NCBI GenBank assembly: GCA_002309635.1
Contig: DBXO01000003.1
Location: 6,672 to 70,671 of the forward strand
Direction of reading: 5' to 3'
Source: Ruminococcus flavefaciens
Lineage (GTDB): Bacteria > Bacillota > Clostridia > Oscillospirales > Ruminococcaceae
Length of the DNA stretch: 64,000 nucleotides
The notes under the pieces were generated by a model. The model made no database searches. It saw only the letters and a list, made by a program, of their open reading frames with translations, and was not told the origin of the DNA. A program made the position numbers and the translations under genes. This document shows positions 1-8,807 of the stretch, one piece after another (the first letter of the stretch is position 1; each line of letters opens with the position of its first letter).

Positions 1-772
1 GCCTGATACCTGCTGAAAAGCCTTTCAGCGTTCTCAGTTGAGTTGCAGGTTCATCTTTCTTTTTGCAGTCTTTGATACGGTCAATACGGAAATGTGTCAG
101 ATCATCATGCTCCGGAAGATTACATATCAAATATGAGTGACCGTTTCGTGATACTATCTGATATGGATTTACAGTATACAACTTCTTTTTGCCGTTGCTG
201 TCAAGTTTGTATTTCAGCTTACCGTCTAACCCACAATCACAGTAGTGGAATGATACTTGTCTTCCGTTTGCAATTGCGCTTCCTATGTTTTCAAGAATAA
301 TATAGATCTCTCGATTTATGATATTATCGCAAATCTCCATATCTGTATTCTTAACTGTCGAGAGAAAATACTTACTTGACAAGCCCTCAAGACGTTCAAT
401 AAGCGGTATACGTTCTTTCTTTGAAAGACCGTCAGCTGCCAATACACTGTCTATCAACAGGCGAAGCTCACCATTAAAGAATTCTTGATCATAATACCAG
501 TTAGTCTTTATTATTACTTCACCACGCTTGGCGTTGCGGATAGTTGGTTCTTTTTCGTGTTCACTGCCCTCGTATCTGATTGGGAATAAATTGCATTCGT
601 AAATCATATCAAGATTACGGCTCACTACTTTAGGATCAACCTTTATATCAAATTCTGATTTCATCAATTCTATTATCTTCTTCTTTTTTAGCGGATGATC
701 CTTGTCAGAATGCTTTTTTAATATATCAAGAATTTCAAGTATTATCACTTTCTTGTGCTGACTGTCTGTCAT
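1..772 (-). CDS. WYL-domain transcriptional regulator, C-terminus cut off by the window edge
   Basis: The minus-strand frame is open from ATG at 772 to the left edge, about 257 codons without a stop. A strong ribosome site (AGGAGG) lies 9 bases before the ATG. The first ~60 residues are Lys-rich and helical (ILEILDILKKHSDKDHPLKK) and look like a winged-helix DNA-binding domain. Further on, the segments VNPYQIVSRNGHSYLICN and FRIDRIKD match the WYL core, in which a beta-barrel binds a ligand or nucleic acid. WYL proteins are usually repressors or activators of stress, defence or repair genes. This one diverges from the addB-addA operon, so it may regulate it, but that is inference. The family call is fairly firm; the ligand and target are unknown. 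Confidence 0.75.
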   Translation of the reverse strand, partial: MTDSQHKKVIILEILDILKKHSDKDHPLKKKKIIELMKSEFDIKVDPKVVSRNLDMIYECNLFPIRYEGSEHEKEPTIRNAKRGEVIIKTNWYYDQEFFNGELRLLIDSVLAADGLSKKERIPLIERLEGLSSKYFLSTVKNTDMEICDNIINREIYIILENIGSAIANGRQVSFHYCDCGLDGKLKYKLDSNGKKKLYTVNPYQIVSRNGHSYLICNLPEHDDLTHFRIDRIKDCKKKDEPATQLRTLKGFSAGIR

Positions 773-1149
773 AACCGTAAACCTCCTGTTCAGATGATCA
801 ATGAACTATATGCGAAAAAAAGGATAGCCTTATGTACTAAGGCTGCTTTTCTTCAATATTGCATCTCTTCAAAATTTATTATATCATTTTGACATGATAT
901 ATCAAAGAATATTTTGTTAACAATACATACATGCATGAATTTCTATGAATTGAACAAAGAAAGAAAATGTCTATTGTATACTATGACATTGTAAAAGCCT
1001 ATATATCGTTATATTCTGCGTGCATTATACTTTGAGGATATTTTACTCACCTTTGTATGTTATCAAAACAAAATATTTACATTTTTACATAGAAATCCGA
1101 TTTGATACGTGGTATAATGCAATTAATAATAACGAAATGAGGCGATAAA
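773..1149. promoter_or_regulatory. Divergent intergenic region between the WYL gene and addB
   Basis: AT-rich, no gene seen. A 7-bp hairpin (AGCCTTA/TAAGGCT, 826-844) lies in the untranslated leader of the WYL gene, with a T-run a few bases further on in the minus direction; it could attenuate transcription. A TATAAT box at 1113-1118 is a plausible -10 for addB, but there is no clear -35 at the usual spacing. The addB ribosome site is GAGGCG just before 1150. Confidence 0.4.
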
Positions 1150-3660
1150 ATGCGCGAAAAGATAATACTTGCACCAACAGCGAACGGTACAGAGCTTCTC
1201 AGAAGCCTTGCTCGACACGGTGTAAATACACTTTGCCTGCGTATAATGAGCAGTGCAGAACTTGCGGAAACTGCCCTTATGCGAAGCGGCGAGACAGTGA
1301 CTCAGCAGTATATCAGAACTGTTGATGAACCTGCTCTGTTTTTCAGCTTTCTCAATGAAGTTGAGTTCTTTTCTGCTGCATCATTTGCAGATGCGCAGAA
1401 TATCGCCTCTGCACTGGATTCCTTGAGAAAGCTCATAGTGTCAGATGAAAATAAGGTTTTGCATGAGAAGCTTTCACAGGGAGAATTTGCCGAAAACAGT
1501 GCTGCACTAAGACAGGTATATGACAGGTATATCGCAGAGCTTGAGAGCAAAGGCTTCATTGACTGCATACAGCTCATAAGAAAAGCTGTTGAGCTTTCTG
1601 AGACCATAGATTCCGAATTCTACATATTGCAGGAATATAAGCTCGCTCCCCTTGAAACTGCCCTTATTGATAAACTTTCTGGCGGAAGCTATAAAGAAAT
1701 ATCGCTGTGTGAGCTAAGCGGAGCTGAGGAAAGGTATGTTGATTACTGTGATATTACTGAAGCATATGGAGCTTCAAATGAAGCCGAGCATATTATCGAG
1801 ACTATTTATTCCAAGGGACTGCCTCTTGATAACTGTATCGTTGCAGCTGCCGATACAATGAAGTATTCTCAGCTTTTCTACGATATAGCAAGTCAGTACA
1901 ATATTCCTGTGACATTCGGATGCGGACTTCCTGTCAGCAATTCCACATCTGCCGAGCTTATGCGTAACTTCCTTATATGGGAGACCACTGGCTACCACGG
2001 AAAGGACTCGTTGTACGGCATTGTATTCAGCGAATGCTTTGACCGTCAGAAGCTTATCGGAGAGCTTTCTATTGAAAATGAGAAAATACTTCGTGATATA
2101 GTGGATATTGCAGGCACTATGAGGCTATCCTGCGAACATGAGGAGAATGAGAGTAAGCTTTCCGCATACGCCAGTGAATACCCTGAGAATACTGACTATA
2201 TAGAAACGATAAGGTTCATGTTTGCGGAGGTTGAGCGCGGCTGCTCATATATAGTGAAGAATTACACTGTTATCCGTGAGGGCTTTGCAGGCAGACTCGA
2301 CCGTTCCGCTGTCAATGGTGTATGTGAAGAAATGGACGCATATACTCTACTTTCAGGCGGTAATGCTGTTGAGATAATCGATCAGCTTCTTGCAATAAAT
2401 GTGTGCTGTGAGAACAGCCGTGAAGGAGCATTGCACATAACAGGTATTAAGCAGGCTATGTGCAGCCTACGAGATGAGCTTTTCGTTGCAGGACTCTCGG
2501 CTGATATTTTTCCGGGTATGCCCCGTGAAAATTACCTTGTTCCCGATGGTGACTACCTGATGTTTGATGAGAATGCTCCTACATCAGAAAAGTGTATAGC
2601 TGACAAGAAGCAGGCTCTTTCTGACCTTATGAGAACAGCTTCTTCTCTTGGAAACAGAGTACACTTATCGTATTCGGGATACGATACGGCAGAGCTTAAG
2701 GAAGCGAATGCCTCATCTCAGCTTTTTGAGATATTCAGAGCGAAAAACGGAGAAGAATCAACGCTGGACGACCTCAAAAGCAGTATCGCGCATACAGGCT
2801 TTTTCGAGAACAGTTACTCAGCTTCAAGACTTGTTGGAAGAGCATATAACAGCGGCAGTATGATAAAAGCAGCCGATGATCCTAATGAAGAAGCCTCTGT
2901 AAGCATTTCAACAGACAATGCTTTCTCTCCAAGCGCAATAGAGACATATCTCAGCTGCCCAAGAAAGTATTATTTCGCCTATATCCTCAACATGGAAGAA
3001 CCCGATACAGATGATGTTTTTGTGGTGATAAAGCCTTTGGATATGGGGAATCTGGTTCATGGACTTATGGACGATGCTTTCAGATATTCTATGTCAAAGG
3101 AAAAGGTGAAATCAGAGGCTGTCCGCCGCTTCAATGCCTTGTTAAAAGCACGTCCGCCCATAAACGAACCTGATGTGAAACGTGTCCGTGAGGACTTCAT
3201 GCGTATGATAGAGAATGGATTTGAAAGCAGCGACGGAAATGAAGTCATTTATTCCGAGCATACCATAAAGCCTGTGAAAATCGGCTCTATAAAGCTAAAA
3301 GGTCGTCTTGACAGACTTGAAAAGACTCCCGACGGGAATATAGTCATTGTAGACTACAAGACAGGCAGGAGGCTAAATCACAGACAGAACGACATTTCAT
3401 CATGTATGCAGATTCTTCTCTATGCGGCTATGCTTGAAGAGAGCGAGAATATAAAGGTGAGCGGCGGAGAATACCGCTATCTCAGGTATAACAAGAGCAT
3501 CTCCTGTTCATATACAGATATTATTAAGGAATCTCTTATCGGTATTACAAATGACTTTGCCGAGCGCGTAACTAATGCTGATTTCGCACCTTTGGTCACT
3601 GATAATTGCAGATACTGCGGCTTCAGCCATATCTGCAGGAAGGGAGGCGGAGAAAAATGA
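1150..3660 (+). CDS. addB: AddB/RexB-like ATP-dependent helicase/nuclease subunit B
   Basis: 836 residues. The C-terminal third holds a RecB-type PD-(D/E)XK nuclease: GRLDRLEKTPDG followed by IVDYKTG, in the right order for the metal-binding Asp and catalytic Lys. It is bracketed by cysteines (LSCPRKYYFAYI upstream, CRYCGFSHIC at the very end) that match the four-Cys iron-sulfur staple of AddB. With AddA it would unwind and degrade DNA ends and prepare 3' tails for RecA. The protein is clearly shorter than typical AddB (~1,150 residues), and the N-terminus (LAPTANGTELL) has no Walker A lysine, which is more like streptococcal RexB. The stop codon overlaps the addA start, so the two are translationally coupled. 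The family call rests on the nuclease, the cysteines and the neighbour. Confidence 0.85.
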   Translation: MREKIILAPTANGTELLRSLARHGVNTLCLRIMSSAELAETALMRSGETVTQQYIRTVDEPALFFSFLNEVEFFSAASFADAQNIASALDSLRKLIVSDENKVLHEKLSQGEFAENSAALRQVYDRYIAELESKGFIDCIQLIRKAVELSETIDSEFYILQEYKLAPLETALIDKLSGGSYKEISLCELSGAEERYVDYCDITEAYGASNEAEHIIETIYSKGLPLDNCIVAAADTMKYSQLFYDIASQYNIPVTFGCGLPVSNSTSAELMRNFLIWETTGYHGKDSLYGIVFSECFDRQKLIGELSIENEKILRDIVDIAGTMRLSCEHEENESKLSAYASEYPENTDYIETIRFMFAEVERGCSYIVKNYTVIREGFAGRLDRSAVNGVCEEMDAYTLLSGGNAVEIIDQLLAINVCCENSREGALHITGIKQAMCSLRDELFVAGLSADIFPGMPRENYLVPDGDYLMFDENAPTSEKCIADKKQALSDLMRTASSLGNRVHLSYSGYDTAELKEANASSQLFEIFRAKNGEESTLDDLKSSIAHTGFFENSYSASRLVGRAYNSGSMIKAADDPNEEASVSISTDNAFSPSAIETYLSCPRKYYFAYILNMEEPDTDDVFVVIKPLDMGNLVHGLMDDAFRYSMSKEKVKSEAVRRFNALLKARPPINEPDVKRVREDFMRMIENGFESSDGNEVIYSEHTIKPVKIGSIKLKGRLDRLEKTPDGNIVIVDYKTGRRLNHRQNDISSCMQILLYAAMLEESENIKVSGGEYRYLRYNKSISCSYTDIIKESLIGITNDFAERVTNADFAPLVTDNCRYCGFSHICRKGGGEK

Positions 3661-6600
3661 CAGATAATGATAAACTGGCAAGAGAACGTATATCAACGGA
3701 TATATATGAAAACTTCTTTGTTGAAGCAGGAGCTGGCTCAGGAAAGACCACTCAGCTTGTACAGAGAATGACAGAAATGGTCAAGGCCGGTATTGATGTC
3801 AGCAAAATATCCGCCATAACTTTTACAAAAGCAGCTGCGAGAGAGTTCTATGAGCGTTTTCAGAATCAGCTCATAATCGAGAGCAATAACGAGAAACTTG
3901 ATAATGCTGAGAGAAAACGCTGTGACGAAGCACTTCGCAACATTGATCTGTGTTTTATGGGCACTATCGACTCATTCTCCCACCTTATACTCCATGAGCA
4001 CCCTTCCGAGGGAAGGATCCCGTCAGATTCCGAAGTTAAGGACGATGCGGAGATGGCAGAGATATTCAAGCGAGAGTATACTGCTATTCTGCACCATGAA
4101 TACGGAGATGAGCTATTTGAGAAGTATGAACAGTTTAGTGCTGTGCAGGATCATCCGAAACTTGTATTCACTGAATTCATATCAAGAATAATCAATGCAA
4201 GAGACGCCTATTTCATTTACGAACATGATGATATATCCGATGTAGATGAGTATTTCAGTGAAGAAAAGCACAGGCTCATGCAGGCAATTGATTGCCTTAT
4301 GAAGCGAAAAGACTTGTGGGGACAAACCAAGGATTGCCTTGAGAAAAATGAACTTCTGGAACAGGAGTACAGCTCACTTAAAAGGACATGGAACGGAAAT
4401 GTCGGCGGTATTTACTATACGCTGGGCAAGCTTGACCAGTTCCGTCTGTATGCTGAGCCCGAAAGTATAGGTATTCTTGATGTATCACTTTTTTCTCCGT
4501 ATACCTCCAAAGGCAAAATCGCGTATTATACATTTGAAACTAAAGATACAGATCTCTATAGGGAGCTTGGTGAATTCCAGTATTCGGTAACTGTTGATTT
4601 CCTTGTTTCTGCAGCAAGGGCTATAGCCGAGAAGCTTCGCAGAAATGGAGAACTGAATTTCTTTGATTACAAGCAGTATCTGCGTGATATGCTTAAACGT
4701 GATGCAGAAGGCGACGGAAAGCTGATACGTCATATATATGACCGTCATAGCTATTTCCTTATTGACGAATTCCAGGACACCGATCCTATGCAGGCTGAGA
4801 TATTCTTCTATCTCACAGCTGAGAATCCTGTTCCGAACTGGCGCGAGTGTGTACCGCGTAAGGGTTCGCTCTTTATAGTGGGCGATCCAAAGCAGTCTAT
4901 ATACCGCTTCCGTTCGGCAGATGTGGCAGCATTCAAGGAAGTCCGAAGGCTGTTTGAGAACGGCGTAGGAGAAGTGGTGCAGCTTACAAGGAACTTCCGT
5001 TCAACTGTACAGCTGAAAGAATGGTTCAACACTGCATTTACAAAGCTTCTTCCTGAGGATACTCCTCATCAGAGCAGATTCAGCCCGATACCTGTAGAGG
5101 GCAGTGATGATAAATCAGTATTCGGCGGTATCTGGACGTACAGAGTTACAATAGAACACAATTCCATAGCAGATGATCAGGAGAAGGTCACTCGGATAAT
5201 ACACAGACTTGTCAATGATTCGAATATACTTATGAAAAGCAGGAACGACAGTGCACCTCGAAGAGTACGTTACAGCGACTTCATGGTCATAGTCAACAGC
5301 AAGGAGCATATCCTCAAATTCCTCAGAGAGTTTGAAAGTTATGATATCCCTGTCATGGTCGAGGGAAAGATAAACTTCGGCGATTGTCCTGCATTATGCG
5401 CTCTCATACCGATAATAGAAGCTGTGTCATCTCCATACGACAGACCAGCGATTTACGGAGCTCTCACAAGCAAGGTATTCGGTGTGACAGACAGTGAGCT
5501 TATCGCTTTGAGGAACAGAGGCGTATATCCCGAGATAAATGCTGTTTATAATGAAGCAATAAACGAATTTACTGATGTGAAATACGCGCTTGAAACTCTC
5601 AACAGACTTGCTGTAAGAGCGAGAACAATGTCTGCGGTAACTGTGTTTACGACTATATTTGATGAGCTGAAAGTTCTTGAAAAAACAGGAACAGCATATC
5701 TTGAGTACCTGTATTATGCACTGGAGCTTCTCAGATCGGCAGAAGAACAGAGAGAGGTCATAAGCGTACTTGACGGTGCGGTATTTCTTAGAAAGCTGCT
5801 TGATGAATCTGCTCAGGAGCGCTGTATAAGCCTGCAAAGAAATGATAACAGAGTTCATATCGCTAATCTGCATAAGGTCAAGGGACTTGAAGCACCTATC
5901 GTAATACTGGCTGATCCGAGGGTTACGACTCATGCTCCGGAAATGAGAACAGAGCATACTGCTGACGGTACAAAGTGCTATGTTTTCTCTTTGTCTATGA
6001 ACAGGCAGAAGAAGGCTGTAACCACTAAACAGCAGGCGGCATTTGAGGATGAAGTCCTTTCGTATGAGGCAGAGAAGCTGAGACTTCTGTATGTTGCGGC
6101 AACAAGAGCGAGAAATGCTCTTATTATAGCAGACGCATATACAGGCAGCGGAGATCATGCAAAAAACAACCCGTGGGAGCCTTTTATTCATATGGCAGAC
6201 GGTGATTTCTTTGCAAGTCTGCCTGATATGGAGGCAGATGAGCCTGCTCCGAAACCGATCAAAAACGCATCCGAACTGTATAGCGAAGCAGAGAAAAACT
6301 CTGTATTTGAGCAGTCTGACTCATCAAAGCCGACTTATTCGATCATGCGTCCGAGTCAGATAAAGCTCAGATCTGTCATTGAGTCCGAGGATGACTACGA
6401 AGACAGCTCCGATATTGACATACGTAAAAAAGAGATAAGGACCAATGCCGCATTGCTTGGTACTATGGTACATAAGCTTATGGAAAGCCTTGTTTCAGCA
6501 AAGAAGCTGCCTGACGCTGATAAGCTTTCGGCAGAGATAATCGGACGATACAGCGCTGTTGACGAGTATTCGGATATGCTGAAAAATGTATATGCTCACA

Positions 6601-6920
6601 TTACTGACGGCGGCTATGAGCAGAATAACGGTATGTGTACGGATATATTGTCGGAGCTGAAAACAGCCGATGAAGTATACTGCGAAGTTCCATTCTGTCA
6701 TAAGGTCGAAGAAAAGAACGGAACATACACTGTATGGAACGGTGTTATCGACCTTCTTTACAAAAAGAACGGTGTATGGCGTATCGTTGATTACAAAACC
6801 AACGCTGAAGCTGAAGGTCTTGACTACAAGTATTCGGATCAGCTCAATGCCTATAAAAATGCTTTCTTTGCTATGTCAGGAGAGAGCGCTGATGCTTTTA
6901 TCTACCATATTGATATATAA
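3657..6920 (+). CDS. addA: AddA, ATP-dependent helicase/nuclease subunit A
   Basis: 1,087 residues from the ATG at 3657, chosen because it overlaps the addB stop (ATGA) and follows AGGAAGGGAGGCGG; an upstream in-frame ATG at 3606 lies inside addB without a ribosome site. UvrD/Rep superfamily-1 helicase motifs appear in order: Walker A EAGAGSGKTTQ (residues 23-33), Walker B FLIDEFQDTDPMQ, GDPKQSIYRFR, LTRNFRST, HKVKGLEAPIVIL and RLLYVAATRAR. A second PD-(D/E)XK nuclease ends the protein (GVIDLLYKK, WRIVDYKTN). This is the full AddA layout. With AddB it processes double-strand breaks for homologous recombination. A rho-independent terminator follows directly, so this is a two-gene operon. Confidence 0.95.
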   Translation: MTDNDKLARERISTDIYENFFVEAGAGSGKTTQLVQRMTEMVKAGIDVSKISAITFTKAAAREFYERFQNQLIIESNNEKLDNAERKRCDEALRNIDLCFMGTIDSFSHLILHEHPSEGRIPSDSEVKDDAEMAEIFKREYTAILHHEYGDELFEKYEQFSAVQDHPKLVFTEFISRIINARDAYFIYEHDDISDVDEYFSEEKHRLMQAIDCLMKRKDLWGQTKDCLEKNELLEQEYSSLKRTWNGNVGGIYYTLGKLDQFRLYAEPESIGILDVSLFSPYTSKGKIAYYTFETKDTDLYRELGEFQYSVTVDFLVSAARAIAEKLRRNGELNFFDYKQYLRDMLKRDAEGDGKLIRHIYDRHSYFLIDEFQDTDPMQAEIFFYLTAENPVPNWRECVPRKGSLFIVGDPKQSIYRFRSADVAAFKEVRRLFENGVGEVVQLTRNFRSTVQLKEWFNTAFTKLLPEDTPHQSRFSPIPVEGSDDKSVFGGIWTYRVTIEHNSIADDQEKVTRIIHRLVNDSNILMKSRNDSAPRRVRYSDFMVIVNSKEHILKFLREFESYDIPVMVEGKINFGDCPALCALIPIIEAVSSPYDRPAIYGALTSKVFGVTDSELIALRNRGVYPEINAVYNEAINEFTDVKYALETLNRLAVRARTMSAVTVFTTIFDELKVLEKTGTAYLEYLYYALELLRSAEEQREVISVLDGAVFLRKLLDESAQERCISLQRNDNRVHIANLHKVKGLEAPIVILADPRVTTHAPEMRTEHTADGTKCYVFSLSMNRQKKAVTTKQQAAFEDEVLSYEAEKLRLLYVAATRARNALIIADAYTGSGDHAKNNPWEPFIHMADGDFFASLPDMEADEPAPKPIKNASELYSEAEKNSVFEQSDSSKPTYSIMRPSQIKLRSVIESEDDYEDSSDIDIRKKEIRTNAALLGTMVHKLMESLVSAKKLPDADKLSAEIIGRYSAVDEYSDMLKNVYAHITDGGYEQNNGMCTDILSELKTADEVYCEVPFCHKVEEKNGTYTVWNGVIDLLYKKNGVWRIVDYKTNAEAEGLDYKYSDQLNAYKNAFFAMSGESADAFIYHIDI

Positions 6921-6926
6921 CGTTAA

Positions 6927-6949
6927 ATCCCTCGGCTTAGCCGAGGGAT
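6927..6949 (+). terminator. Rho-independent terminator after addA
   Basis: Near-perfect hairpin ATCCCTCGGC-TTA-GCCGAGGGAT, 7 bases after the addA stop, followed by a T-rich stretch. Confidence 0.8.
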
Positions 6950-7150
6950 CACTTTATTTATTCGAATATGTTGTGTTATGTTCGGACATTACGATCAGTA
7001 CAAAGGTTTATTGCAAAAGGAACAAGCTGTGAATGCGACTATTGTGGAAACATTTTAAGAGGATAAAACATATGAAAATGAATAATCTCGGCGGCGCAGA
7101 AATGTGCCGCTGTTTTTTCAGAAAGGGATTTTAGAGGGCCTTAAGCCTTA

Positions 7151-7327
7151 TCAAGCAGCCGCATTTATGCCATCGATGCCCTCATAATCGCCGAGGGTAA
7201 AACGGTCAAGAGTGAGTATATGAGAAGCTTTATAGCGGTTTCTCACTATTCCATATTTAAATGCCGAATTCGGAATTCTCAGTTCATTCACTTGTAGAAT
7301 AATCCGAAATTGGAATTTGTCGATAAT
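7151..7327 (-). pseudogene. Possible C-terminal remnant of an unrecognised gene
   Basis: A minus-strand frame of 58 codons has protein-like composition (AFKYGIVRNRYKASHIL, then LDRFTLGDYEGIDGIN) and ends in a normal stop, but is closed upstream by an in-frame stop and has no ribosome site. I do not recognise the family. It may be chance. Confidence 0.2.
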
Positions 7328-7385
7328 TTAATTTGTACCACTTATATCGCTTTTTTCACTCAAATGATTATTCAGGAACAAAAAA

Positions 7386-7411
7386 GTCCTCACAGCCGAA
7401 GCTATGAGGAC
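7386..7411 (+). terminator. Hairpin terminator, possibly bidirectional
   Basis: GTCCTCA-C-AGC-CGAA-GCT-A-TGAGGAC forms a long stem with one mismatch, flanked by an A-run before and a T-run after. No intact gene precedes it on the plus strand. Confidence 0.65.
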
Positions 7412-7488
7412 TCATTGTTTTTATTCAGATAAACACATTAACGTGAATATCACGCCAGCTTAGTATCCTACGCTTAAGGAAAAGCAAA

Positions 7489-7520
7489 ATAGTCACAGGA
7501 AACAAAGAACCTGTGACTAT
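7489..7520 (+). terminator. Hairpin terminator
   Basis: Perfect 11-bp stem ATAGTCACAGG / CCTGTGACTAT with a 10-base loop, then TTTT. It lies just upstream of the DUF1848 remnant. Confidence 0.65.
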
Positions 7521-7573
7521 TTTTATGAATATAATGTAAATTATCGCGTAAAGGTATTGACAAAAAGCCGAAA

Positions 7574-8014
7574 ATGTGCAGCGAAGCCAATCAGATATAC
7601 ACATCTGATTGGAGGGACTTATCTTGCAGAATTACTGTAGGAGCTTATGATACCTGCGGTCATCTCTGTAAGTACTGTTATGCCAACTATAACAGAGAAA
7701 ATGTAAAAAGGAATATCCGACGCCATGAGCCTTCATCTCCGTTCCTTGTTTGTAACGGAGCGAGAATACCTATAGTCGATAAAGAACTAATCTCAGTAGG
7801 AGAATTAGGATTGGTAAAATATATAAAGCCTCTGTCAATAACAGAATACTGTATGCTGCTTCAGACGACATGGGCTACGAACTCCAAAAGGTCTATTGGC
7901 TCCATTATCAGCGAAATGAAGCTCAATGACGAGTTTATGTATATTAAACCCGAACTCATTTACGATGAGTTCGACGGCAAGTGTCCCTCATGGGAAGAAT
8001 TAAAAGCATTATAA
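7574..8014 (+). pseudogene. DUF1848 C-terminal remnant, possibly joined to unrelated sequence
   Basis: 146 codons. Residues ~20-58 carry VGAYDTCGHLCKYCYANY followed by HEPSSPF, which matches the conserved C-terminal end of DUF1848 proteins (a radical-SAM-like family with a terminal cysteine cluster). The whole N-terminal domain of some 200 residues is missing and there is no ribosome site in front of the first ATG. After residue 60 the sequence (ARIPIVDKELISVGELG to EEFDG-like end) does not resemble DUF1848 and I do not recognise it. The likely reading is a truncated gene with an in-frame junction to another coding tail. It could be expressed as a small protein, but it cannot do the job of the full family. 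Confidence 0.55.
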
Positions 8015-8020
8015 TCAGAA

Positions 8021-8042
8021 AGGCTCGCCAAACGGCGAGCCT
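8021..8042. terminator. Bidirectional terminator
   Basis: AGGCTCGCC-AAAC-GGCGAGCCT, a perfect 9-bp stem between the converging DUF1848 remnant and the L,D-transpeptidase-like gene. Confidence 0.7.
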
Positions 8043-8050
8043 AAATACTG

Positions 8051-8605
8051 TTATTCAATTATGATTACAGGTTTTTTTGAGCTATCGAGCCATTTCAGAA
8101 TAATAAGCATATCATTCTCAGGAACAGCTACACAGCCAGCAGTATATGAACCTGTCATACAATGAAGAAATATTGCAGAGCCCTTATACGGCACAATAGG
8201 ATTGGTGTTATAATCAATGACAACTGAATACTTGTAAGCAACAGGATAATCGATGAGATGTTCTGCACTGTTCCAAGTGATATTTCTGCTCTCTGCCCAC
8301 TGATTATACAGGGGAGATAAAGGATCATCTACCCAGTAACAGTTACTGTTGAGCTGCCTGTATTCAACATTCAACCCATTAATTGGCTGAGTCCCAAAGG
8401 CAAATCCAAGAGAAAACACCCCTTTGGGAGTACAATAATCGCCTTCGCAGCTATTGGCAGAAGCGCCGTTCATGCCAACTACACCATTTGTTTCAAGCAG
8501 GCAGCTCCGTAAGCTGTTTTTATTTTCATATAGTCTGACAACACAGGAACTGCCGCTTGAATCAATAGTAATGAGTGGAATAGAATTATTCTGAACGAAA
8601 ACCAT
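8051..8605 (-). CDS. YkuD-like L,D-transpeptidase domain protein
   Basis: 184 residues. CTPKGVFSLGFAFG near residue 60, AIFLHCMTGSYTAGCVAVPE near residue 150 and the final LKWLDSSKKPVIIIE follow the order of L,D-transpeptidase catalytic domains: a Thr-Pro-x-Gly strand, the active-site His, then a Ser/Thr-x-Gly-Cys nucleophile motif (here TAGC). Such enzymes form 3-3 cross-links in peptidoglycan or attach proteins to it. No signal peptide or membrane segment is visible, and the ribosome site before the ATG is poor, so the true start or export route is unclear. An upstream start was looked for but not found. The next gene on the same strand (8808) is 200 bases away and probably separate. Confidence 0.7.
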   Translation of the reverse strand: MVFVQNNSIPLITIDSSGSSCVVRLYENKNSLRSCLLETNGVVGMNGASANSCEGDYCTPKGVFSLGFAFGTQPINGLNVEYRQLNSNCYWVDDPLSPLYNQWAESRNITWNSAEHLIDYPVAYKYSVVIDYNTNPIVPYKGSAIFLHCMTGSYTAGCVAVPENDMLIILKWLDSSKKPVIIIE

Positions 8606-8807
8606 TTCTGCTATAGCTGTTATATTTCAATTATTGAACTTTTGATAGTTCCTACATATACTGCTTAAATACTATAATATGAATACGTTTCTCATTGTAC
8701 ATGATAGCCTGCATGTTAACACGCTTATCTACGTAAATGCCTTTATAATAAGCAGAATCAGATATTAAATATCGAAAACTCCAAGTACATAGTGCAATTA
8801 ATAAATA

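Larger units (their letters stand above)
6950..7573. other. Gene-poor, decayed intergenic stretch with several hairpins
   Basis: About 620 bases with no convincing intact gene. It contains a GC-rich hairpin with a T-run near 7090-7118, two clear terminators (listed separately) and one minus-strand fragment. Two tiny ORFs (6978-7058 and 7072-7134) lack supporting context; the second has a weak AGAGGA site but its end overlaps the 7090-7118 hairpin. The density of terminator-like hairpins suggests leftovers of lost genes. Confidence 0.4.

Noticed and set aside
5427..6191. A 254-codon minus-strand open frame inside addA
   Set aside because: Lies wholly within a clear addA coding region and has no protein-like motifs or ribosome site.
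6978..7134. Two tiny plus-strand ORFs after addA
   Set aside because: One lacks a ribosome site and the other overlaps a terminator-like hairpin; no family resemblance.
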